DNA of 53,228 nt, from positions 1-53,228 of the forward strand of contig JAQBQQ010000019.1 in assembly GCA_028286915.1 (NCBI GenBank), given 5' to 3'. The translations under genes and the position numbers were made by a program. How positions within the stretch are numbered: the stretch's first letter is position 1; every line of letters begins with the position of its first letter. Below, one piece after another: positions 46,044 through 53,228 of the stretch. The notes below the pieces were generated by a model. It ran no database searches, had not been told where the DNA came from, and saw only the letters and a program-made list of their open reading frames with translations. This DNA is from Candidatus Peribacteria bacterium (GTDB lineage: Bacteria > Patescibacteriota > Gracilibacteria > Peribacterales > Peribacteraceae).

Positions 46044-47843
46044 TTATCTTGTCCGCTTGCGCTCGTTTTCGTCCAGAATCTTTTTACGCAGACGAATACT
46101 GCTGGGAGTCACTTCCACCAATTCATCATCACCAATGTACTCAAGTGCCTGCTCCAGCGTCATTTCGGCAATCGGCGTGAGCGTGAGCGCTTCGTCGGTT
46201 CCGGATGCGCGCACGTTGGTAAGCTTCTTGTTCTTGGCGGCATTCACTACAAGATCCTCACTCTTGGAACTCTCCCCGATAATCATACCGGCGTACATTT
46301 TGGTCTGCGGCCTGATGAACAGGCGGCCGCGCTCCTCCAGTTTCCACAACGAGTACGCCATGGATTCATCGGTTACCATGGAAATCATGGAGCCGCGCGT
46401 GCGGCCGGGCATGCTTCCCTTCTCCGGTTCGTAGGCAATAAAAGAGTGGCTCAGAATTCCCTCGCCGCGCGTCTCGATAATAAATTCGCCGCGGAAACCG
46501 AGCAGTCCGCGCGTGGGCACCTTGAACTCCATGCGCGTGTGACCGTTTTCCGTCTTCATATCCACCATTTCACCTTTGCGCTGAGACAAAAGGTTGATAA
46601 TCGTTCCGGAGTTCACTTCCGGCACATCAATAATCACCTGTTCAATCGGCTCCATTAATTTACCGTCAATCTGACGCATAATTACCTCCGGGCGCGAGAC
46701 CTGAATTTCATATCCCTCACGACGCATGCTTTCCAGCAGCACGGACAAGTGCAGCTCTCCACGGCCGGATACCCGGTAGGCCTCGGTATTCGGTACTTCC
46801 TCCACCTGCAAACCGACGTTAGTTTCCATTTCCTTCTCCAGACGCGACTTAATATGACGCGTGGTAACCAGCTTTCCCTCGCGGCCGGCAAACGGTGAAT
46901 CGTTCACCAGGAAGGTCATGGTGACGGTCGGCGGATCAATTTTGATGGCCGGGAGCGGCTCGGCATTCGGATCATTGGTAATAGTTTCACCCACGAAAAT
47001 ATCCGGAATACCTGCCAGAGTGACAATATCACCGGCTACAGCCTCCGGCGCCTCGCGCTTGTGGAGCCCTTCGCTCAGCAGAATTTTCGTAATCTTTCCA
47101 TTGCGCGGCGTGCCGTCAGGCTTTTTGACAGTCACCTGGTCGCCCACCTTCACCACGCCTTCGTACACACGCCCAATCGCCAGGCGTCCCAGGTAATTAT
47201 CGTACGCCAGTGCGGAAGGCTGCATACGGAATGCTGCCGTCATATTCTGCTCGGCCTCGGGAACCGTTTCCATAATAAGGTCGAAAAGCGGTGTCAGATC
47301 CGTGGATTCCTGATCCAGCGTTTTCTTGGCAATTCCTTCACGCGCTATGGCGAAGATGTACTTAAAATCGGCCTGCTCGTCGTTGGCACCCAGCGTAATG
47401 AACAAATCGAATACCATGTCCACAACCGCCAGCGGGCGGGCGGCGGGCTTATCAATTTTATTAATAACCACAATCGGCTTTAAACCCAATTCCAATGATT
47501 TCTTGAGCACGAACTTGGTCTGCGGCATAGGGCCTTCCTGGGCATCCACCAGCAGCAAAACACTATCTACCGTCCGCAGCACGCGTTCCACCTCCGAACC
47601 GAAGTCTGCGTGACCGGGCGTATCCACAATATTGATCTTGCAGTCTTTATAGAAAATAGACGTATTCTTGGCATAAATAGTAATACCACGCTCACGCTCC
47701 TGATCGTTACTGTCCATAATGAGTTCCCCCATGGACTCCGATTCATGAGCCGCAAAGGCTCCACCCTGCTTAAGAAGCGCGTCCACCAGCGTCGTTTTGC
47801 CGTGGTCCACGTGGGCGATAATGGCGATATTGCGGATCTTCAT
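46044..47843 (-). CDS. typA: Translational GTPase TypA/BipA
   Basis: [79 protein letters not shown]. Confidence 0.97.
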   Translation of the reverse strand: MKIRNIAIIAHVDHGKTTLVDALLKQGGAFAAHESESMGELIMDSNDQERERGITIYAKNTSIFYKDCKINIVDTPGHADFGSEVERVLRTVDSVLLLVDAQEGPMPQTKFVLKKSLELGLKPIVVINKIDKPAARPLAVVDMVFDLFITLGANDEQADFKYIFAIAREGIAKKTLDQESTDLTPLFDLIMETVPEAEQNMTAAFRMQPSALAYDNYLGRLAIGRVYEGVVKVGDQVTVKKPDGTPRNGKITKILLSEGLHKREAPEAVAGDIVTLAGIPDIFVGETITNDPNAEPLPAIKIDPPTVTMTFLVNDSPFAGREGKLVTTRHIKSRLEKEMETNVGLQVEEVPNTEAYRVSGRGELHLSVLLESMRREGYEIQVSRPEVIMRQIDGKLMEPIEQVIIDVPEVNSGTIINLLSQRKGEMVDMKTENGHTRMEFKVPTRGLLGFRGEFIIETRGEGILSHSFIAYEPEKGSMPGRTRGSMISMVTDESMAYSLWKLEERGRLFIRPQTKMYAGMIIGESSKSEDLVVNAAKNKKLTNVRASGTDEALTLTPIAEMTLEQALEYIGDDELVEVTPSSIRLRKKILDENERKRTR

Positions 47844-48101
47844 ACAGATAATGGGAATAGGCCCCGGACATAGGCAAAAGCCACTTTGTCCAGGAAAGTG
47901 CGCCTAGTATGGGGATTTTTGGTGTTACGGCAAGGGAAAGTGGGAGATTTTATTGAATAAATCCAATTAACAGAAACCACTACACTTGGCATCACCGCTT
48001 TTTGTGCGTGCGGGTTCGTACCACAGTTGTAACAACTGGCGTCATGTTTAATCAGCCGGAGATTACAGCTCAGGCATTTCATAGATTGAATTAAAAAAGT
48101 G

Positions 48102-48584
48102 TTATTCGTCATATTTTGGTTCACCTTCTATTTTTCTTCTATTTAATTCCTTTTGAAAAATATCTCGCATATTGGTCATCATCGCCTTAGCTTCGTCCCA
48201 TGATTCAATCCTAAATTTCCATCCAATTGATAACATAAAATTCATCGTATCATCTCCATCTTCAAAATGTAATTCTAGTATTCGATTCAAATCTGTCACA
48301 TAACCTTCTAACCTCTCGGTTGCAGATCCAGCAACTTTTTCAATAATTTTTGGAATTAATTTTTTTTGTGCTATAAAAGCTTTCTTTTTCTCATCATCTG
48401 TCTGCTTCCTAAACTTATATGTATTTTCTTCTATTTCAATTTCTGGAAAAAATTTTAAAAGTTTTTTCTCTTCTTCGGTATCAGCTAAATCCCAAAATTG
48501 ATGAGGGTATGTCTCGTAAAAGAAAGCACCAAATAGATCGCTTACCCACCAATATTCTTCAGTTGGCTGATAATCAATTTTCAT
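48102..48584 (-). CDS. Acidic hypothetical protein in AT-rich segment
   Basis: 160-aa ORF in a visibly AT-rich patch. Confidence 0.65.
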   Translation of the reverse strand: MKIDYQPTEEYWWVSDLFGAFFYETYPHQFWDLADTEEEKKLLKFFPEIEIEENTYKFRKQTDDEKKKAFIAQKKLIPKIIEKVAGSATERLEGYVTDLNRILELHFEDGDDTMNFMLSIGWKFRIESWDEAKAMMTNMRDIFQKELNRRKIEGEPKYDE

Positions 48585-48586
48585 AA

Positions 48587-48711
48587 TTATTCAAGGGTAC
48601 CTGTTAGTAAAATTAATGGCCCATTTTTACTTTTAGATAAAGTAAATGTAGCTTCCTTAACATTATAATCAAGAGCTGTTGAACCTTTTACAAGTTTATA
48701 TCCTTTATGAT
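48587..48711 (-). pseudogene. 5'-truncated ORF fragment (KGYKLVKGSTALDYNVKEATFTLSKSKNGPLILLTGTLE*)
   Basis: Open frame without an ATG, ending a few bases before the 48102-48584 gene, same strand and composition. Confidence 0.5.
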
Positions 48712-48983
48712 TTCCCGACCGATCCCCAAAGGTACCCGATCCCCACGCCCATCATGAGTATTCCGCCGAATATCAGAAAACCCAAAAGATACAGCCAGAA
48801 ACGGTTCAGAATATTTTTAAGCTCCAGATCCTTTGCTTCCGCGTGCAGCTTTCTGGCTTCCGCACTGTCTTTGGCAGCAACGGCATCGCGTTCTTTTTCA
48901 TTACGTTCGTAGAGCACCAGCGGCCGGCCGGCCTCGATGGTAGTCCCCAAAAGCCGGCGATCTATATCGGTTTGAGCCGTCAT
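48705..48983 (-). CDS. Small membrane protein (one or two TM)
   Basis: LNRFWLYLLGFLIFGGILMMGVGIGYLWG; ATG one base after the ImmA/IrrE stop codon. Confidence 0.75.
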   Translation of the reverse strand: MTAQTDIDRRLLGTTIEAGRPLVLYERNEKERDAVAAKDSAEARKLHAEAKDLELKNILNRFWLYLLGFLIFGGILMMGVGIGYLWGSVGKS

Positions 48984-48984
48984 C

Positions 48985-49518
48985 TTACTCTTCGGCGGCC
49001 AGAACGTGGTAACCCAGGTTTCGGAGCCGCGTCACCATGGCCAGCGGTGACACATTGAATTTTTTCGCCAGCTGTACCACGTCTTCCTCCCGCGGTGTGC
49101 GGTCATCCAGATAGTCGCGCAGACGGGCCTCCGGCATAATGAGACTGCCAGCAAATTCATTGGCTTCCAGTTCCTGCCCGGTGTACTTGTCTTCTTCATC
49201 GCGCATAATGAACAGACTGTCCACAAACTGATCCTCCTCGTCCCGATGCATGAAGTAATGCCCCAGTTCGTGAGCAATGGTGAAGAGCTTCCGGGTAAGC
49301 GAGTCCTCGCGGTTTACGTAAATGGCCCACTTGCCGTCTTCTTTTTTAAGAATGCCGGAAATGTCGTACAGATCACTTTCCTTTAATTCAATATCTTCAT
49401 CCCGGGCGATGGCCTGCAACAGCAATACCGGATCGCGAAGCCGCTTATGCTTTTCCAAGACCTGATTCGCCCGACGTTGTATATCTTCTTTGGAAGGATA
49501 AGAAACGAGCGCGTTCAT
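48985..49518 (-). CDS. ImmA/IrrE-family (M78) metallopeptidase
   Basis: LFTIAHELGHYFMHRDEED (HExxH), GQELEANEFAGSLIMPEARLRDYL. Confidence 0.92.
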   Translation of the reverse strand: MNALVSYPSKEDIQRRANQVLEKHKRLRDPVLLLQAIARDEDIELKESDLYDISGILKKEDGKWAIYVNREDSLTRKLFTIAHELGHYFMHRDEEDQFVDSLFIMRDEEDKYTGQELEANEFAGSLIMPEARLRDYLDDRTPREEDVVQLAKKFNVSPLAMVTRLRNLGYHVLAAEE

Positions 49519-49708
49519 GCATACAGTATCCTGCAAGATTTTTGCGAGAGCAATGAGTTTCGACGTTTATTTTGCACAATGTTTGTTCGCTCGTGTATGT
49601 GTTTATAGTTTTTCGTTTCTATCATCACCTGTACACGAAAAACAAACCAACGATAAAAACTAACAGTATCAGTATTCAAGCAACCACATAACCAATCAAC
49701 TGGTTGTC

Positions 49709-50212
49709 TTACTCCTTCGTCCACTCGCCACTGGAAATCCGCTCCTCGTGTTCCAGAAGCCACTGTTTGCGGTGAACGCCGCCGGCATAGTTCCCAAGGC
49801 GCAGCGTGGATGGCACAATCCGATGACACGGAACAATAATGATAAAACGATTGCGGCGGCAGGCCGAGCCAACCGCACGAACAGCTTTCTCCCGGCCCAC
49901 CTCCTGCGCCAGCCCGCTGTAGGTGGACACTCTGCCGAACGGTATTTGACGCAGCTTATGCCATACCATCCACGAGAAAGGCGATGATTCAAACGACAGC
50001 AGAACATCTTGGAATTCTTTCCGCCGGCCATCAAAATATTCTTCCAGCTGCGTGGCGCAATCCTGCAGATGAGACAATGCGGAGTCCGGGCCCGTGGGTG
50101 CCTCCTCTACAAACATAATATCCGTCACCGCCTGTTCGGTTCCGGCAACCTGCAGCAGGCCGATAGGCGTAGCTATGGTGATATGATGCTGTGCGGGAGT
50201 GAAAGACTTCAT
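49709..50212 (-). CDS. ogt: Methylated-DNA--protein-cysteine methyltransferase
   Basis: FGRVSTYSGLAQEVGREKAVRAVGSACRRNRFIIIVPCHRIVPSTLRLGNYAGGVHRKQWLLEHE. Confidence 0.95.
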   Translation of the reverse strand: MKSFTPAQHHITIATPIGLLQVAGTEQAVTDIMFVEEAPTGPDSALSHLQDCATQLEEYFDGRRKEFQDVLLSFESSPFSWMVWHKLRQIPFGRVSTYSGLAQEVGREKAVRAVGSACRRNRFIIIVPCHRIVPSTLRLGNYAGGVHRKQWLLEHEERISSGEWTKE

Positions 50213-50973
50213 AAAGGAGAAAGAGGAGATACGGTACGAAGTAATACTGGAGGAGGAAACGATATGGCGTCCATGAAAATATCGACATCTTTCCTGAGCA
50301 GTATCAACCTGATATCCGTCTGTATGTTTTCTGTTTGCCGCAGAATATCAGCCAGCAAAGCAGCACCGCTTGCCAGGTGATCGGGCTGTATATCACTGAT
50401 ACCGGATTCTTCCCAGTATGCATGAACCACGGGAAACGGCTCTTTCTTATCTCTTCGGCCGGTATAGCTCAGTAAACCCATGGCCCATTCGTCTGGCTGA
50501 ATGCTCTTATTCGCATCTTCGCCCGGTACGGCATTCGGTTTTTGCCCGTACCTCAGCATACGCTTATAAACCAGGCGCTTCCGGACAATCCCCAAATCGA
50601 CTGCATCAAAATCGTACCTGGGTAACAGTGCCCGAAAAGGCTCCTGCAACTGCGGCTCCACATCGGCCAGCGTCAGGTAGCCGCCGTTTAAAGAGTTCTG
50701 TATCAGCCGCGGCGGATCCTGTGTTGTATCCAGTAATGGTGGCACGAACTGCTCCATAAAATTACCGTCATGCTCCACAACCATATCCAGCCGGATCAAT
50801 GCTGATCGCACACTTTGGGCGAGCATAAGTGCCTGTTCCAGTGCCCGCTGTTGGAAATTGACCGCAAAGACAGGGCCTTCAGCCGTCTCGGTACGCGTAA
50901 ACCGTGCAGCTCCGCCCAGAATGGCAACAGCTGCATATCTCCTCGCCGGTTCTGGCGCATCTTCCATCATCAT
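50209..50973 (-). CDS. Hypothetical protein, translationally coupled to ogt
   Basis: 254-aa ORF overlapping the ogt start by 4 nt. Confidence 0.7.
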   Translation of the reverse strand: MMMEDAPEPARRYAAVAILGGAARFTRTETAEGPVFAVNFQQRALEQALMLAQSVRSALIRLDMVVEHDGNFMEQFVPPLLDTTQDPPRLIQNSLNGGYLTLADVEPQLQEPFRALLPRYDFDAVDLGIVRKRLVYKRMLRYGQKPNAVPGEDANKSIQPDEWAMGLLSYTGRRDKKEPFPVVHAYWEESGISDIQPDHLASGAALLADILRQTENIQTDIRLILLRKDVDIFMDAISFPPPVLLRTVSPLSPL

Positions 50974-50984
50974 GCAAGGTAGAA

Positions 50985-51533
50985 TTAACGCTGATACGTA
51001 GTCAGCAGTTCGCCTTTCGCCAGCACGCGGCTGAGCATAGCCCGCTTGAACTGCACCCGGGATGGACTTGTCTTAAAAGTGAGATCACTGTTTAAGGCAT
51101 ACACACTAATAACATAACGATGCGCCTTACCCGGCAACGGACACGGACCGGTATAGCCTTTTACGCCCTGGGAGTTGAGCCCGATCACCGCGCCCGTAAG
51201 TGAGCGCTCACCGGCAATCTGCGTAAATGCCGGAGACAGATTCCAGATCATCGCCTGGACGGCAATGCCCTTTGGCGCATCCAGATCATCCATTAAGATC
51301 GCCAGCGACTTGGCATCTTTGGGCACGCTGCCAAAACTCAGCGGCGGCATGATATTCGTACCTTCACAAGTATAATCCTTGGGCAGAGCAGTTCCGCTGG
51401 TAAAAGCCGTACTGGTTACGGAAAGAGCCGGCGGCTCATTGCCTTTGGATCCACAGGCGGTAAAAAGAAGGCATGAAACGGCCAGAGCCGCGGCGCCTGT
51501 CTGCCGGAAACGCAAGCAACGAGTGAGTGACAT
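50985..51533 (-). CDS. YbhB/YbcL (PEBP/Raf kinase inhibitor-like) lipoprotein
   Basis: Lipobox LLFTACGS; YTCEGTNIMPPLSFGSVPKDAKSLAILMDDLDAP, KGYTGPCPLPGKAHRYVISVYALN. Confidence 0.92.
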   Translation of the reverse strand: MSLTRCLRFRQTGAAALAVSCLLFTACGSKGNEPPALSVTSTAFTSGTALPKDYTCEGTNIMPPLSFGSVPKDAKSLAILMDDLDAPKGIAVQAMIWNLSPAFTQIAGERSLTGAVIGLNSQGVKGYTGPCPLPGKAHRYVISVYALNSDLTFKTSPSRVQFKRAMLSRVLAKGELLTTYQR

Positions 51534-51620
51534 AAGAGTGAAAAAAGGATGTGATAGTAGCGGAAAGACTCTGTATAGCCAAAGAAAATTCTCCAATTCC
51601 GGCTCTTTGCCTGGCTGCTC

Positions 51621-51660
51621 AAAAAAACCCGGCTCCACGTTGGCAGATACCGGGCTTTTC
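51621..51660 (-). terminator. Terminator of the Calx-beta gene
   Basis: Minus strand: GCCCGGTATCTGCCAACGTGGAGCCGGGTTTTTTT. Confidence 0.8.
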
Positions 51661-51690
51661 TTACTTATAACAAACAATCAACATGGGGGA

Positions 51691-53208
51691 CTAATCACTG
51701 ATATTCAGAACGGCCGTATAAATAGTGCCCAATGTCATAGGACCCACCGGGTTGGACAGCAGTAGATTCACGGTTTCCGTACCTTCGGATACGGTGTCTT
51801 TTACAATCGGAACCTCAATCGTCTTCACGATTTCCTGTGGCGCAAACGTAAGCGTACCGGACACAGCCGTGTAATCATTCAAGCTGGCCGTGCCGCTATT
51901 TGAGGTGTACTGCACACTGACTGTGCCATCAACATTACCCAGACGCTGGACAGTAATATAGGCAATCTGCGCACTTTCCAACACCGTAAAGCTGGTATTA
52001 CTGAACTTGAAAGTACCGCTGCCGCTACTTGCGTTTTCATTATCGATGATTGTTACCTGACCGGTGGATGGCGTGGCCAGAGACGTACCGGAACTTGGCG
52101 AACTGAGCGTGATAATGAATGACTTGTTGCCATCAATTGTCTGGTTGTCAGTGACACCCACCGTGAAGGTTTTGGTGGTATCACCGGCTGCAAAGCTAAG
52201 CGTGCCACTGGTGGAAATATAGTGTGTACCGGCAGTAGCGCCGGCATTGGATGTAGCGTAGTTCACTGTACCGGCAGACGATGTGGAGCCAGTGCGCTTT
52301 ACCGTGACCGTGACGGTGCCACCGTTCTCATTAACGCCAAATGTATTGGCCGTAAACGAATACTGCGGCGTATTGGCTGCCACGCTGGAAGACGAACCGC
52401 CAGATGTGGATGATGAAGACGAGGACGTGGAGGAAGATGAAGACGTACAATTGGTTGTACAACCGCCGTCGTTATCCAGAATCGTGAGTGTCGCCGTGCT
52501 AGGCGCAAGAAGCACCGTACCGCCGGTCGGGCTGCTCAGCACCAAATTGAGCGTCTCATTCGGCTCGCCGATTTTGTCATCAATAATAGTGGCAGAGAAT
52601 TTTTTCACAGTTTCTCCGTCTCCAAAAGACAGTGTACCGGTTGCTTGGTTATAATCTTCGTTTTCCGTAGCTGTTCCGGCTACAAGCTTATACTGCACCG
52701 TCGCGCTGCCTTTTTTCCCCTTGGCTCGAATGACGGCTACTTCAAATTTCTTGGACCCCTCACCAATCTGGAATTTATCCAACGAGAACTGGAATCCACC
52801 GGCATCACCGGCCGTGGCAACGGATGATGACGATGAGCTGCTGGAGGATACGCTGGATGAACTCACGGAACTGGAACTGGAACTTCGCGATGAGGATGAA
52901 ACCGGGCTGGGAGCGGGTGATACCGAACCGCCGTTATTCATAGTCTGTGCAAAACGCTGAAACATGACCGCCATCTGACCACGCGTAATATAATCATTGG
53001 CATGAAATTTGCCGTCATCAAACCCCTTCATAATACCAAGCCTGTTCATTTCCCCGGCTGCCTCGTCGTAATACGACCCCTGCGGGATATCCGGAAAAAT
53101 GGAAGAACCGAGTGTGCCGGCGGCAATACCGGTAGCCACGCTGCCAAGTGACACACCAATAAGAAACGGCGCCGAGAGGACAAGTGTCCTAAGCGAACCT
53201 TTGGGCAT
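51691..53208 (-). CDS. SLH-like domain plus Calx-beta repeat surface protein with Ser-rich linkers
   Basis: FPDIPQGSYYDEAAGEMNRLGIMKGFDDGKFHANDYITRGQMAVMFQRF; repeated GTLSFxxGDxxKxFxVxIxDDxxxxGNExxxLxLSSPxGG. Confidence 0.88.
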   Translation of the reverse strand: MPKGSLRTLVLSAPFLIGVSLGSVATGIAAGTLGSSIFPDIPQGSYYDEAAGEMNRLGIMKGFDDGKFHANDYITRGQMAVMFQRFAQTMNNGGSVSPAPSPVSSSSRSSSSSSVSSSSVSSSSSSSSSVATAGDAGGFQFSLDKFQIGEGSKKFEVAVIRAKGKKGSATVQYKLVAGTATENEDYNQATGTLSFGDGETVKKFSATIIDDKIGEPNETLNLVLSSPTGGTVLLAPSTATLTILDNDGGCTTNCTSSSSSTSSSSSSTSGGSSSSVAANTPQYSFTANTFGVNENGGTVTVTVKRTGSTSSAGTVNYATSNAGATAGTHYISTSGTLSFAAGDTTKTFTVGVTDNQTIDGNKSFIITLSSPSSGTSLATPSTGQVTIIDNENASSGSGTFKFSNTSFTVLESAQIAYITVQRLGNVDGTVSVQYTSNSGTASLNDYTAVSGTLTFAPQEIVKTIEVPIVKDTVSEGTETVNLLLSNPVGPMTLGTIYTAVLNISD

Positions 53209-53228
53209 AAAAGAGGAGGAAAGAGTAA

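Noticed and set aside
47840-48124. 94-aa ORF with CxxC...CxxC (MKCLSCNLRLIKHDASCYNCGTNPHAQK)
   Set aside because: The zinc-ribbon-like start is suggestive, but the rest is non-protein-like and ends at the typA start; possibly a decayed gene, too weak to call.
1-53228. tRNA/rRNA genes and transposases
   Set aside because: No convincing T-arm/acceptor pairing, rRNA core motif or DDE/serine recombinase ORF was recognised by eye; tRNAscan-SE and Infernal should confirm.
1-53228. Alternative genetic code (UGA recoded)
   Set aside because: TGA is used as a normal stop (for example the ECF sigma gene and yibE/F), so the standard bacterial code fits.

Overview
The 53.2-kb window is gene-dense bacterial chromosome using the standard code (TGA acts as stop, for example in ATGA stop/start overlaps). 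Its compact style resembles Patescibacteria/CPR-type genomes, but I cannot fix the lineage from sequence alone. No rRNA, tRNA, CRISPR array or transposase was recognised. Main contents: (i) three sortase genes, one in a GH113-like hydrolase/sortase/M23 peptidase cluster and two flanking a tiny secreted protein that ends in LPNTGGGGMAQ; (ii) a 12-gene chemosensory cluster (RR, Hpt, CheW, MCP, 95-aa protein, 7TM protein, CheY, CheB, CheA, CheC, CheD, RR) with no CheR in the window; (iii) a CopC/CopD fusion next to YibE/F; (iv) large repeat-rich surface proteins (89-aa repeats, CHRD, SLH/Calx-beta); (v) an ECF sigma factor with a probable membrane partner; (vi) housekeeping genes (ABC-F, proS, queA, typA, ogt, cspA, a Fur-family regulator). 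Most notable non-coding signals: oriented 7-bp repeat arrays that start at or near stop codons in two convergent intergenic regions, with related degenerate arrays at two more sites; an initiation pattern with almost no Shine-Dalgarno sequences (leaderless-like -10/ATG spacing or pyrimidine-rich leaders); and three high-GC3 outlier genes with SD-like leaders, including a PEP-CTERM protein. All family calls come from reading motifs; no searches were run.
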